Below, one piece after another: positions 33,353-43,854 of a stretch of DNA of 64,000 bases (positions are counted from its first letter, which is position 1; the number at the start of each line of letters is the position of its first letter). The notes under the pieces were generated by a model, which saw nothing but the letters and a program-made list of their open reading frames with translations, did no database searches and was not told where the DNA came from. The stretch comes from Carposina sasakii (lineage: Eukaryota; Arthropoda; Insecta; Lepidoptera; Carposinidae). Both the position numbers and the translations under genes were made by a program. The stretch lies in the NCBI GenBank assembly GCA_014607495.2, contig CP053150.1, positions 10,064,495 through 10,128,494 on the forward strand, written 5' to 3'.

Positions 33353-35309
33353 GTATGTTATAAAATAATTAGTAATGTTAATGGTTAAAACATTTATTAA
33401 TCACTTGAACAAAACCATAGCTAATAATTATTAATTAGTTATTAAGTTGTAACATAACTAGGTAGATTACTTTCGACGAAAAATCAAAAGTTGATTTAAC
33501 AAATTCTGGTTGCTTTGGGAAGATTGCGAAAGTGAAGTGGAAGTATTTGAATCAGTCGCGAATACTATGTTTGGGTAGTCCGCTAATGTACTTTCTGGTA
33601 GCTGAATATCTTCTGATTGATGGATGTCTTCTGATAGTTCAGTGTCTTGATCAGTAAGTATAGTTCTTTCAAGATTTTGAGAAATGATGTTTGTAGAAGG
33701 AGTGTAAACAGAATTAGTATTCAATGGACCATGAAACACTGGTGATAAAAGTGAAGAATGTTGTTGACTGAAGGAGTTTTGTACAGAAGCTTTAGTAGCT
33801 CGAGGTAAATTAATCACAGTATAGGTGGACTGCTTGGATGATGAGCAGTGTGCATTAATTGGAGTCTGTGTACTTGTTCCTGGAGAGAGTGGTGGTATAG
33901 GAGTATTATTAGGAGTCTGAACTGGAGATATTACAGTGTATGAAGATCCCTGGGATACTAGACGATGATTATTATTAGGAGTTTGAGCTGAAGATATAAC
34001 TGAAGAATACCCGTGGGATATTGGTCGGTAATTATTATCAATTGGTGATGATGTACTTGATTGTAGATTGCATGGTGAATGAATTTCTTGGTGATAAGTT
34101 GATTGAACATTATTGGTGACAATAGTAGAAGATTCATTCAAATTATTATTTCTTGCGTGATACAATATTTCGCTCATGAGTTTCTCTGCTATAAATTTTT
34201 GATCACTTCTGACATTTTCTAATTGTGTTTCCAAATATGAACCAAATGTATTGCGATTTTGGTTAGAGTTTGAATTGTCTGTCAGTAACTTCTTAGCTAC
34301 ATTAATTAATTCATCTTGAGTTTTGGTGTCGCGCTTTTTCCGTTGAATTGTTGGGCGATCACTGCTTGAACTTTCTCCGGTGTTTACCTAGAACAGAAAA
34401 AATATTTGAGTGTATAGTTATGTAACAACCAATAAAGTTAAAAATAAACACACATTACATAAACAAATACTGGTAATTCATTTATAAAATTTGTTTCAGT
34501 TTCCAACAACTAGCATGGAGTGGAAAAAAAATGCAGCTGACTTTGAAAATAAATGGCAGTTTCCGCATTGCATAGGCGCCATGGACGGTAAACATGTCCG
34601 TATTATCAAGCCACGTAAAACTGGAAGCGTTTATTACAACTACAAGAAATATTTTAGTGTGATACTGTTTGCAATAGTTAATGCTAATTATGAATTTATT
34701 TATGTTTATGCTGGAATGAACGGCCGAGCTGCCGATGCAGGACTTTTAAAAAACACGTCATTTTATGAAAAATTAATGAACGAAAATCTAAATTTACCAG
34801 AAGACGATGTATTGCCTAATTCAAGAGTATCTGCACCCTACGTATTTATAGGAGATTCGGGGTTTCCCTTGCTCGGTAATCTAATTGTACCATACTCTCG
34901 CCATGACGAAAATAATTACAGAAACAGGATCTTTAATTACAGATTATCACGCGCTAGACGTGTATCTGAAAATGCCTTTGGGATTTTATCAGCACGTTTC
35001 AGACTTTTTTATAATCCTATAGCCATTGACGTCGATTATCTAGATCATGTTATATTAGCATGCTGTGCCCTCCACAACTTTTTAATAAACATAAAAAAAG
35101 GAGATGATTTACCAGAAACTTTGATTAGTCGAGAAAATATTATTACTGGAAGTGTAATTAGGGGAGATTATCACGAATTTTATCAATTGTTGGATTACGA
35201 AGAAAAACTTGTTTATTCTCACGAAGAGGGCAGCGCAGTGAGAGAAGGACTGAGAAGATATTTTAACGAAGAAGGAAGAGTGGGGTTTCAGGATCGCATG
35301 ATTTCTTAA
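32912..35309 (+). CDS. PIF/Harbinger transposase (HARBI1/DDE_Tnp_4 family)
   Basis: Exon 1 32912-33352 (147 codons, donor AAAG/GTATGT) joins exon 2 34500-35309 (acceptor TTTGTTTCAG) in phase 0, giving 416 residues. DDE core seen: D176 in CIGAMDGKHV, D266 in FIGDSGFPL and E304 in VSENAFGIL. N-terminal helices (VKERLVVTLRYLATGETYREL) fit the family. The start ATG at 32912 gives MPPCLSKCQQ; the next Met is also possible. Known Harbinger transposases act in the nucleus together with a Myb-like partner. No disabling change seen. Confidence 0.88.
33467..34387 (-). CDS. MADF/Myb-like exon 2
   Basis: Open for 306 codons from the acceptor at 34388-34389 to the stop at 33467-33469. Low-complexity Ser/Thr/Gln/Asn-rich with repeats of SPVQTPNN/SSAQTPNN. 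Lies within the transposase intron on the opposite strand. Confidence 0.72.
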   Translation of the reverse strand, partial: VNTGESSSSDRPTIQRKKRDTKTQDELINVAKKLLTDNSNSNQNRNTFGSYLETQLENVRSDQKFIAEKLMSEILYHARNNNLNESSTIVTNNVQSTYHQEIHSPCNLQSSTSSPIDNNYRPISHGYSSVISSAQTPNNNHRLVSQGSSYTVISPVQTPNNTPIPPLSPGTSTQTPINAHCSSSKQSTYTVINLPRATKASVQNSFSQQHSSLLSPVFHGPLNTNSVYTPSTNIISQNLERTILTDQDTELSEDIHQSEDIQLPESTLADYPNIVFATDSNTSTSLSQSSQSNQNLLNQLLIFRRK

Positions 35310-35927
35310 CATTATCTCTCCACATCATGTAATTATTATCTTTGGTATAATTAAAATGTTGTTTTAATTAAGAACTCAAGTCGTTTGTTTTAATAATTAA
35401 TCATTAAGATAATTATGATAAATATATTTTTATTTTATTATGGCAACAAACAGTCATTACAATTTTATTGGTATATAAATAGGTATTATATCCTTACAAA
35501 ATACCTAACAGTGCCAAAAAATAACATTGTAGTGTAGCTAAGGCAAGCACGGATTATAATAATTATAATAACGGATTATACTTATTGGTTCATTAATATT
35601 GTCTACGCCTGACCTGGAAACCTCCCTTTCTGACAAAAACGATAATGCGTCGAAATACCATAAAGTTGGCGTGTAAATATCTTGTGATGATGATCCTGTT
35701 CTTGTAGATGCCTTTATTTTTTTTAATTCTCTGGTATAACAGTTTCTCAAAACATCGATTTTTTTTCGTACAGTGTCAATAGTCGCTGTTTCACCCAGTA
35801 GGGGTATTAAATCCTCCAGTGCACTAATTCTTTTGTTTTTATTCATGTAGTCGACATGAGAGATATCCCATAAACAAGAATGCGCTTTGTACTTCTCTAT
35901 AAAAGCAAAAAGTGACGATCGGTCCAT
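33467..35927 (-). CDS. Harbinger MADF/Myb-like accessory protein
   Basis: The N-terminal exon starts at ATG 35925-35927 (MDRSSLFAFIEKYKAH) and runs to about 35600. It shows a MADF/SANT-like pattern (CLWDISHVDYMNKNKR, then LRNCYTRELKKIK, TLWYFDALSFL). The C-terminal exon 33467-34387 follows the acceptor TTCTGTTCTAG and encodes a Ser/Thr/Pro/Gln-rich region with RKKRD near its start. I could not fix the exon-1 donor with certainty. By analogy with known Harbinger Myb-like proteins it would bind the element ends and bring in the transposase. Confidence 0.78.
34500..35309 (+). CDS. Harbinger transposase exon 2 (catalytic)
   Basis: 269 codons plus stop, beginning FPTTSMEWKKNAADF, and containing all three acidic catalytic residues. 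Confidence 0.9.
   Translation, partial: FPTTSMEWKKNAADFENKWQFPHCIGAMDGKHVRIIKPRKTGSVYYNYKKYFSVILFAIVNANYEFIYVYAGMNGRAADAGLLKNTSFYEKLMNENLNLPEDDVLPNSRVSAPYVFIGDSGFPLLGNLIVPYSRHDENNYRNRIFNYRLSRARRVSENAFGILSARFRLFYNPIAIDVDYLDHVILACCALHNFLINIKKGDDLPETLISRENIITGSVIRGDYHEFYQLLDYEEKLVYSHEEGSAVREGLRRYFNEEGRVGFQDRMIS
35600..35927 (-). CDS. MADF/Myb-like exon 1
   Basis: Contains the MADF-like fold region. The open frame continues upstream to 35972 through a GTG, but the ATG at 35927 is the natural start. The low-coordinate end (donor) is approximate. Confidence 0.7.
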
Positions 35928-36637
35928 TTTGAAAGCGTTTACGTGTTTACGCTTCAAAAATTTATCACGCACTGGTTATTTGACGGACGTCAAGTCTACG
36001 CACAACCAAGCACGCACGATGCCCGACTGAACTGACGTACGTCAGGGCTACACACTATCCAGCCGCACGTCGTGCAAGTAGTAGTGGGGGGCTTGTTGGA
36101 TAAAAAATTGGTCGTGCGAGTCCATCACGGTAATAATAATAATTATTGTCGTCCAGCAAGCCTATGCATTACCGTTTTTCATCGTGCATCGTGCACGGAC
36201 GTCCAGCACGGATGGATAATGCGTAGAGGGCTTTACCTATCAAAGTGCCAACAAATGGGTGTTTTGATAAAGCTGTACTTACATAATCTAAATAAAAGGA
36301 AATGTAACAAAAAGAAAAGATTTTGGATGAAAAAAGTTTATAAAAAACGTCTTGAATACACTCAAGTCAATAACATAATGAAAGATTTGAACATCTTAGA
36401 TTTTAACGCATATTTGAGACATGATTTTGAATTAATGGAAATGTTAATGCATATGGTAGGACCCAAAATTCAACCAAGAACGCACAATGCCCGATTGAAC
36501 TGACGTACGTCAGGGCTATATACTATCCAGCCGCATGTCGTGTGAGGAGTAGTGGGGGGCCCGTTTGACAAAAAATTTGACGTGCGAGTCCATCACGGTA
36601 ATAATAATAATTATTGTCGTCCGGCAAGCCTACGCAT

Positions 36638-37219
36638 TAGAGGTGTAAAAGTAACGAATAAAAGCGTACCCGTATGTATTCGTTACTTTGACCATGAGTA
36701 CTCGTTACTATCGTATCGTTACTGAACTCGTCACCTCTGATACCGCATATGGTATAGTAACTGTAGTATGTACTTATGTAGTATGGTAACTAGTCGAATC
36801 TGAACTGTCGACGTAATATACCAAATTTGCAATGGATTTTAGAAAATTTTAACCACAAACTTAAATTATATTACAAAGTAGTAAATTATAAAACAAAATA
36901 GTACAAAACAGTAAAAAACTTTGACGATTTAAAAAAAATATATAAGTACTTTAAACAAACCTAATCCCCGTTCTTTGAAATAAGCGATTTAAATGAACCG
37001 CATCACGCGCATTGGTAGAACATACGATCAAAAACAAACGTATCAATACACCACTTGCGATCCGAAACAGTGTACGAGTATTATACGAAAAATACCCATG
37101 ATACCATGATAAGAAACATGCGAGTAACGAGACGAATTCCTGGGTAACGTTTCGTTACTCGGTACTTGATGCAGTACCCGTTACTCAGTAACGAATACAT
37201 ACGGTTTGTTACAGCTTTA
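36638..37219. mobile_element. hAT mini-element with GTAACGA ends, complete copy (582 bp)
   Basis: TAGAGGTGTAAAAGTAACG...GTTACAGCTTTA with the 8-bp duplication CTACGCAT (36630-36637, 37220-37227; the match extends to 10 bases). It interrupts the right end of the defective Harbinger. A truncated inverse copy lies at 26736-27162. Inner sequence repeats CGTTACT words. Confidence 0.78.
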
Positions 37220-37315
37220 CTACGCATTACCGTTTTGCGTCATGCATCGTGCGAGGACGTCCAGCACGGATGGATAATGCCAAAGAGGATAATGCGTAGA
37301 GGGCTTTAGTAGAGA

Positions 37316-38260
37316 TGCTACTCCGTTCAGCGATCCCTTGAGAGTCAGAGAGTAAGTATATTCTTTGAGTAGAGTCTCAGATGAATGAGTCAGAGTATAT
37401 ATCTTATTGCTTGCTAGATAATTTTTAACCGGCTAAGAATCGTCGATAGTCGACGGAGCCATTTATATTTTAATAAAGTTGAAGATTTCGCCGGCTTACT
37501 TAAACGCACCCCTGTGCTTCATTCTTAGGGTCCATAAGGATAGTACATCACGGAACCAAAAGTAGAGATGCTAAAGCCAACAAAGGCGCGTGCTCAATTA
37601 GTTTTGTACTTCCAATAGAATTTAATGATATTGGTAAGCAGGGCTGTTGCATTACAATTTGTTAAAAAAATATATGAGCATAACATAAAACCACTGATGT
37701 CGAAAACTACGAGCTTTACCTCTACAAGCAATGAAAATGAAAGGTAAGGGAAATAAAAGGTATCAGGTAGGTGGTACCTACTTGTAATCATCAATAGCAA
37801 ACGTCGGCTTTTGCCGTCCGTTTTCTTCTCAAAAAGCATGCTGGAATACCTACTTATTTTTATAAAATATAGTGGCTCGCCCTCGCTTTGCCTCAGTAAT
37901 TTTTTTCCATTTCTTTATTAATAATTTTATAATCAGTAAATATCCTCTAAAAATTTGGAATTTCAGTTTGTCCTGCTCCCATGAGAATTTTGGAAAATCC
38001 GTTGTTAGTGGTTTCTTACTCTTACACCCTCTAACAAACATACATACCAAATTTTATCTTTGTACATATGTCGAATGGTTTCATTTTTTTCTGGCTTAAA
38101 TCATGTTTAAATTAGTAATTAATTAAAACTTTATATAAAAGTTTTATCAACTGTTATTGGTAGTTACTTAACATATTAAATTTATGATTGTAAGTAGGTA
38201 TATCAACAGCACATAATAATCATAGTAATCTGCCACTCCTGATCAAGAGTTTTAATAAAC
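37316..38260. other. Intergenic, upstream of METTL26
   Basis: No repeat ends or genes recognised. TAGAGATGCTA-type words recur at 37310, 37340 and 37563. It should contain the METTL26 promoter and any non-coding first exon; none is identifiable by eye. Confidence 0.45.
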
Positions 38261-38276
38261 TTTTCTTATTTTCAGT

Positions 38277-38939
38277 ATGATAGGTGAAAAATTAATATAT
38301 CTAGCTGCAACAAGAAACAAGGAACCTATCCTACAAGTTTTAAAGAGATTTATTACATGTGATGATGATAAACTTCACAGTAGAAGTCCAATTTTTTTGG
38401 AAATAGCATCAGGATCTGGTCAGCATGTGTACCATTTCGCTCCCCATTTTCCAGGAGTTAAATTTATACCAAGTGATATCGATGAAAGCTTGTTAGGAAG
38501 CATTCATTATTATAAAAAAAAAAGTGTGACAAAAAATATTTTGGAACCCCTAACTATAGATATTTGCTGTAAATTGATACAATATGGTGTTGCAGAAAAT
38601 TCCATAGACTATTTGTATAATGCAAATATGATTCATATTAGTCCATATGAGTGTACAATTGGACTTTTTGAAAATGCTGGAATTTATTTGAAACAAAGTG
38701 GTCTTATGATAACTTATGGCCCATACAGTAAAGATGGTATTATTTGTCCTCAAAGCAATATTGATTTTAACAATTCATTAAAATCAAGGAACTCTTTATG
38801 GGGCTTGCGAGATATAACAGACTTGATTGAACTAGGAAAAAAGAATCGGTTATTGCTTTTTGATACCATAGAAATGCCTTCCAATAATAAGATATTAGTA
38901 TGGAAAAAAGTGATGGATTTTGACACACCTCAAAATTAA
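38277..38939 (+). CDS. METTL26: METTL26-like predicted methyltransferase (DUF938/UPF0585)
   Basis: A 220-residue product in one coding exon. It matches the METTL26 pattern: AATRNKEPILQVLKRF near the start, the SAM-binding motif LEIASGSGQH (41-50), FIPSDID (63-69), NMIHISPYECTIGLF, MITYGPYSKDG, SNIDFNNSL and WGLRDI, ending at IEMPSNNKILVWKK. The family is about 200 residues and has class I SAM-methyltransferase features; its substrate is not established. The ATG follows a good acceptor (TTATTTTCAG/T), so an upstream 5' UTR exon is likely. AATAAA at 39035-39040 is the probable poly-A signal. Confidence 0.9.
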   Translation: MIGEKLIYLAATRNKEPILQVLKRFITCDDDKLHSRSPIFLEIASGSGQHVYHFAPHFPGVKFIPSDIDESLLGSIHYYKKKSVTKNILEPLTIDICCKLIQYGVAENSIDYLYNANMIHISPYECTIGLFENAGIYLKQSGLMITYGPYSKDGIICPQSNIDFNNSLKSRNSLWGLRDITDLIELGKKNRLLLFDTIEMPSNNKILVWKKVMDFDTPQN

Positions 38940-39663
38940 TAGTTATCTATCACCATTATCATGATGGAAAGACATGTTGTGTGGGCTGTAGTTGTAATAG
39001 ATAGTTAAGTAATTATGTATGCTATTATTGAAACAATAAAACAACTTTGCATTTGTTACTTAAGAATAGTTCAGTATTATGTAAATAGAAAATATGACCT
39101 ATTATTAATATTATTATGTAACTCTATTGTTATGTATTTCTATTATTATGTACCTATCTATACTATTCATAGTTAGTGTAATGAGTATTACCAATAGAAA
39201 TATAACCTATAGAAGGTGTGTTCCAAATAGTGTAGCCAACCCTACAGTTTTAACTGTAGATCTACAGTTTTTTGGAAATTCTCTCAGTTTTTAGTTTAGG
39301 CCTCGATATCTACAGTTTTGTGCTTATAATTCTAGCGCCACCTTTATTTGCTACGTGGTAGTCCGTGCACTGAGCTTCAGTAAAACCAACTATCATCGAA
39401 CCTGAGGTAATAGTCATCAATCGATTTAATAGATGGCGTTAGTATTGGACAGTCGTAGATTGTTTCGGTCGATGTCTGTTTTACTGACATTCTATTTTTC
39501 TTACTGGAGAATCCCCGCGGATGCTTTGACAATCGAGATATATATGTACTTGACTGTGCATTCCGTCATTCGTCAGATTAAATTCTTTATTGTTCGGTAA
39601 ACGTAAGTTGAGCAAAAAGTTACGATTATGCAAATCTGTAGTAATGATAGTGAGTCAGATGTT

Positions 39664-41660
39664 ATAATAATAATAATAATAATAAATTCATTTATTTCTC
39701 ACCACAAATGACACAATATGGCACAGAACATAATATGATGATTGAAGGGAGGAACAGTTGTCATTCATGGGAGACTGGTGCCTGTGTAGGTTCAGAGACC
39801 CGTGTTACAGGTCACCAGGCCCCCTTACAAAATAGTGGACATACATAATAATAAAATTAGCACTGTGCAGTATCAGATCTCATATATTGTGATAGTAATG
39901 GAGTGAGATTAAAATATTATTATAGAAGTTTTAGCTAAGATTTTAAAAATATACATTTTAAAAAACGTTTTAATTGAAATTTAACCTTTTTTGTGAAATA
40001 CGTTTATGTAAAAGTTGCACCTACGAACAAGATTCAACCTACGAAGGTACATGTAATAAGTGTTCTGTCTCCAAGTATGAAAGAGCATGCAAATATGTAA
40101 AGACCTTCCTCTTACACAACCACCTATTGAGTCCATATATACGTAGTTTATGGTGCATATTATTATATAAGTACGGTCCCATAAAAGTTATAAATCTCCT
40201 TGAAAAGCGAGTTTTAGTGGGTACTGATCGAGCGACTAGATGATTTCGTCGACTTTTGTCTTGAGCATTGACAGTAGTATAGGTATGCTGCCTGAGTACG
40301 ATATTAAGCACATACAGCTGGCGAACAGTAAGAACTTCACTAAATTGGTAAAGGTCATCTGTTGGGTATAAGAAAGGCTTGAAATGCATGACCTTTAGAA
40401 TACATCTCTGAGCGCGCTCCAATTCCAAAAGATGAGTCATCGCTGCCCCGCCCCAAACTTCAATCCCATACAGTATCACCGATTGACATAGGGCATAATA
40501 TGTCGCTTTTAGAATTTGCCTATCTGCCACGTATCGTAATTTAGAGAAGACATACACCAGCTTACGCACTCTGCCACACAGAATTCGGATATGAGTAAGA
40601 AATGTCAGTTGAGTATCAAAAGTAACACCAAGATACTTTATGCTGCTTACTCTCTCCAATACGTCACAGGTACATTGATACTGGTTGGGAAAACCGCAGC
40701 TATGGGCAAAGATGTCAAGCATATCATCTAAAGGCAATGAAGAATTTTTAATGGCAAAAGGCATATACTTGGTTTTTTTACAATTTAGTGTTAGGAGATT
40801 CATCCTGAGCCAAGCACAAACCGTATTAAAACCCGCTTGACACAATTCATACACTCTGTCCCATGTGTTAGCAGAGAAAAGAAGCGCCGTGTCATCTGCA
40901 AAAGCAGCTATGATGCCCCCCTGAAGTTCAACTTTACATAATTCATTAATAAAGATGAGGAACAATGTTGGGCCAAGTATACTTCCCTGTGGCACACCAA
41001 AGGTGACTGGAGAACAGGAGCTTATGTTATTGTTAGGTAATTTAACACATTGGGTTCGGTCACTAAGGTAACTGGAAAACAGTGAAAGCTGTTTACCGCG
41101 AACTCCGATACTCTCCAGCCTGCGCACCAATAGTGGAACTGAAACAGTGTCAAATGCCTTCTCCAAATCAAGGAAAATAACCATGCACTTCCTCCCCACA
41201 TCAAGATTTTGCGTTATATAATTAGTGACAGTATGTAGTGCATCCGTAGTAGATTTCTTTGCACGAAATCCGAACTGAGAATTGGACAATATATTATTAT
41301 TCTCTAGGTAGTTCACAAGTCTAGTGTTCAGTATCTTTTCAAATACCTTGGAAATCGATGGAAGGATTGATATTGGCCGATAGTTATTAGGTAGACCACG
41401 ATTTCCGCTCTTGTAGACCGGTTGCACTACAGCCATCTTCAACAGCCGAGGAAAGACGCCAACCAACAGACAACGATTGATTATGTGAGTCAGGGGTGGA
41501 ACAAGAATGAGCCTGTGTTCCTTTAATAGACCAGCAGATATGCCATCCCATCCAACAGCCTTATCTGATTTTAGGGAGACGATAGCTCTTTCTACCTCTT
41601 TTTCATCAGTGGATAACAATACAAAGGAGTTATCGACAGAAAGACTGGGATTAACTGCCG
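39664..41660 (-). mobile_element. 5'-truncated Jockey/CR1-type LINE
   Basis: Flanked by the duplication GATGTT (39658-39663, 41661-41666). On the minus strand it ends in a TTA/ATT microsatellite tail (39664-39685). It keeps about 2 kb: most of the reverse transcriptase and the 3' UTR. The apurinic endonuclease and any ORF1 are lost. Confidence 0.88.
40039..41660 (-). pseudogene. LINE reverse transcriptase ORF2 fragment
   Basis: Open for about 540 residues. RT boxes in order: LKSDKAVGWDGIS, NYRPISILPSISKVFEKIL, QFGFRAKKST, the first catalytic Asp in IFLDLEKAFDTV, FGVPQGSILGPTLFL, the second catalytic pair in AFADDTALL, then IKYLGVTFD. The C-terminal part (YGIEVWGG) runs to the stop. The frame enters from the truncated 5' end; the first few track residues beyond 41660 belong to the flank. 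RT looks intact but the missing endonuclease makes it immobile. Confidence 0.88.
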
Positions 41661-42030
41661 GATGTTGACAAATCCCCAGCAAGAAAAAAGAAAGCAGTGA
41701 GATACGAGCAAAAATTTATTGATTCTTGGCTCGACGATGAAAAATTTAGTGGATGGCTCGCAAAAAGTAAAAAAGGTAACATATTTTTACTTTATCTTTA
41801 TGACTTTTGATATTAAATTTGATTAAAACTTCGATAATCACATGAATTTTCTTGTTTTTAATTGCCTCTCTAAAATGTATTCTATTTATTACCATCATTA
41901 AATTATAAAAATATTAAGCTGTAGATTTACTGTATTAATTTGATATTTACAGTTTTCTACAGTTTTTTTTAGTATATCTACAGTTTAGCGTGTGCTGGGG
42001 TTGGCAACACTGGTTCCAAACAAACGCAAG

Positions 42031-42447
42031 GGATTCGGCGGGAAAAGCTGGAAGGGTGCAGGTGTTATTTTCTTGTGAAAATCAAAAATTATTTGTAAAT
42101 GGCTTGCATGTGTCCGTAAAGTGATGTTTTCTTGTAGATAAGTTATATTATGATTACTTGTGATGTGAATCTAGTGCGTGTGCATGGTTTTATACGCAGG
42201 TAAGCCGAGTAAAACTTTAGCCGGATTACGATCTCTTCATGGGCGCATGTAAGTTGTTTCTGCAATAATTTTTTTATTTTGACTAACTTTACACTTGTTC
42301 TTGAGGATTTTCCCGACGTTTCCATTCATCATCATCATTATCATCCATCATAAATCCAGAAATCATTTACTAAAGACAATGGCTGTATGGGCTTAGTTCC
42401 CCTTGCCTTTCCTTCGGGATAAACTAAAAAAATAAAAAAAAAAAAAA
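42031..42447 (+). mobile_element. A-tailed SINE-like retroposon copy I
   Basis: Plus-oriented full-length copy beginning GGATTCGGCGGGAAAAGC, with the 12-bp duplication ACAAACGCAAGG at 42020-42031 and 42447-42458. Inserted immediately after the hAT element's right duplication. Confidence 0.82.
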
Positions 42448-43049
42448 CAAACGCAAGGCGAAAAAACAGGCATAAAATATCGACTTGACGTATGCATGAC
42501 ATAAAATTAATGTTGCCATAAAAATGTTATTTCCCTAGATGTGGCGAAATAGTCGATAAATTTATTATTGATGCTGAGAAGTATAATGATTTGTCAAATC
42601 TTATAGAATTATCGTGAAATTTAAATATAAAATATATTAAAAGGAGATGATATTTTTACCTTTTATACATTATTGGTCCAAAAGTGCTGGATAAAAAAAT
42701 ACTATAGTCTATTAAAAATTGTCCCTCTGAATAATTTGTCATTATGTCAACAAAGCTGTGGGACCATTCTCCGTGGTTTTATTTCATTCAATAAAGGAAA
42801 GAACGATGCCCATTTTTAAGATTTAATTTGAATAGAACAAAAATATTGTAGTAACGGTAAACATCATTTAATTAATACAGTGAGTGAGAGCTTGTACGTA
42901 ATTCCACAATCAGTCAATCAAAGATAAAATAGGTCCCACAACTAGTTTCGCCACTGTTTAAAGTTCAGAGAATAATTATCACAAAAATGTTATTAACTAA
43001 CCAAAATTAATATTAAAATATTTTAAAATTATTAATAAAGAAAATGGAA

Positions 43050-43100
43050 AAAATTCTTCACCCGAGTGGGAATCGAACCCAAGACCACTGCAAACCGTAA
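43050..43100 (-). repeat. tRNA-derived SINE fragment with pol III B box
   Basis: The minus strand reads GGTCTTGGGTTCGATTCCC then ACTCGGGTGAA, a good B-box/T-arm match (GGTTCGANTCC). No A box or full cloverleaf found nearby, so a degraded tRNA-SINE rather than a tRNA gene. Confidence 0.5.
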
Positions 43101-43138
43101 AACATTTATTTAAATTATTTATATTTATCTATATGAGC

Positions 43139-43352
43139 TGAAAAATACTTTTGCCGGAATACGATCTCTTCATGAGCCCATGTAAGTTGTTTCTGCAATT
43201 ATTTTTCATTTTGACTGACTTTACACTTGTTCTTGAGGATTTTTCCGACGTTTCCATTCATCATCATCATTATCATCCATCATAAATTCAGAAATCATTT
43301 ACTAAAGACAATGGCTGTATGGGCTTAGTTCCCCTTGCCTTTCCTTCGGGAT
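43139..43352 (+). mobile_element. A-tailed SINE-like retroposon copy J, 5'-truncated, interrupted by K
   Basis: Begins within the family near CCGGAATACGATCTCTTCAT and runs to CCTTCGGGAT, where copy K interrupts it. Its last bases and A-tail continue at 43773-43790. Confidence 0.78.
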
Positions 43353-43762
43353 ATTTTTTTTTTTTTTTTAGTTTATCCCGAAGGAAAGGCAAGGGGAACT
43401 AAGCCCATACAGCCTAATCATTGTTTAGTAAAATGTATTCTGAATTTATGATGAATGACAATGATGATGAATGGAAACGTCGGGAAAATCCTCAAGAACA
43501 AGTGTAAAGTTAGTCAAAATGAAAAATTATTGCAGAAACAACTTACATGCGCCCATGAAGAGATCGTAATCCGGCTAAAGTTTTACTCGGCTTACCTGCG
43601 TATAAAACCATGGTCACGCACTAGATTCACATCACAAGTAATCAAAATATAACTTATCTACCAGAAAACATCACTTTACGGACACATGCAAGCCATTTAC
43701 AAATAAATTTTGATTTTCACAAGAAAATTACACCTGCACCCTTCCAGCTTTTCCCGCCGAAT
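43353..43762 (-). mobile_element. A-tailed SINE-like retroposon copy K, inserted into copy J
   Basis: Full-length minus copy with the duplication CCTTCGGGAT (43343-43352, 43763-43772), which is the family's own 3' sequence. Confidence 0.85.
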
Positions 43763-43854
43763 CCTTCGGGATAAACTAAACAAAAAAAACATGATAAAAT
43801 TGCCGCATTCACGGAGCTAGGTACCTACCTATTGTTTATTGCTTAGATTATTAA

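Larger units (their letters stand above)
32773..36232 (+). mobile_element. Apparently complete PIF/Harbinger transposon
   Basis: About 23-bp inverted ends (AGCCCTCTACGCA(C/T)TATCC...) with the 3-bp duplication TTA at 32770-32772 and 36233-36235, diagnostic for PIF/Harbinger. It holds both expected genes in opposite orientations: a DDE transposase (two exons, plus) and a MADF/Myb-like partner (two exons, minus). All four frames are open. It lies inside a defective relative at a TTA site. Confidence 0.85.
32646..37315 (+). mobile_element. Defective outer PIF/Harbinger copy, interrupted
   Basis: Ends AGCCCTCTACGCACTATCC (left, 32646) and its complement ...GCGTAGAGGGCT (right, near 37315). Left terminal sequence 32646-32769 continues at 36236-36480 (a partial transposase exon 1, MGVLIKLYLHNL) and then a right-terminal region from about 36481. 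The transposase core and second gene are deleted. It has received two insertions: the intact Harbinger at 32773-36232 and a hAT mini-element at 36638-37219. Flanking TAA versus TTA do not match exactly. Confidence 0.7.
39628..41775 (+). pseudogene. First exon of a hAT-type protein, split by a LINE
   Basis: 39628-39663 encodes MQICSNDSESDV. After the LINE the frame resumes at 41667 with DKSPARKKKAVRYEQKF and WLDDEKFSGWL, ending at a donor-like AAAAAG/GTAACA. The lysine-rich lead and FxxxWL...FxxWL pattern resemble N-termini of hAT-derived proteins. No downstream exon is found in the element. Confidence 0.55.
39228..42012 (+). mobile_element. hAT element (TAGTGTAGCCAACC ends) carrying a LINE insertion
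   Basis: Left end TAGTGTAGCCAACCC and right end GGGTTGGCAACACTG are inverted with two changes. The 8-bp duplication GTTCCAAA is perfect (39220-39227, 42013-42020). Subterminal CTACAGTTTT/AACTGTAG words repeat at both ends. It retains one transposase-like exon (39628-41775, split by the LINE); the rest of the transposase is deleted. Confidence 0.85.

Noticed and set aside
37594..38099. Short frames upstream of METTL26
   Set aside because: No similarity, lysine- or phenylalanine-rich AT-driven composition, no splice logic linking them to METTL26.
43050..43110. A tRNA gene on the minus strand
   Set aside because: Only the T-arm/B-box is present; no acceptor stem, anticodon arm or A box could be placed.
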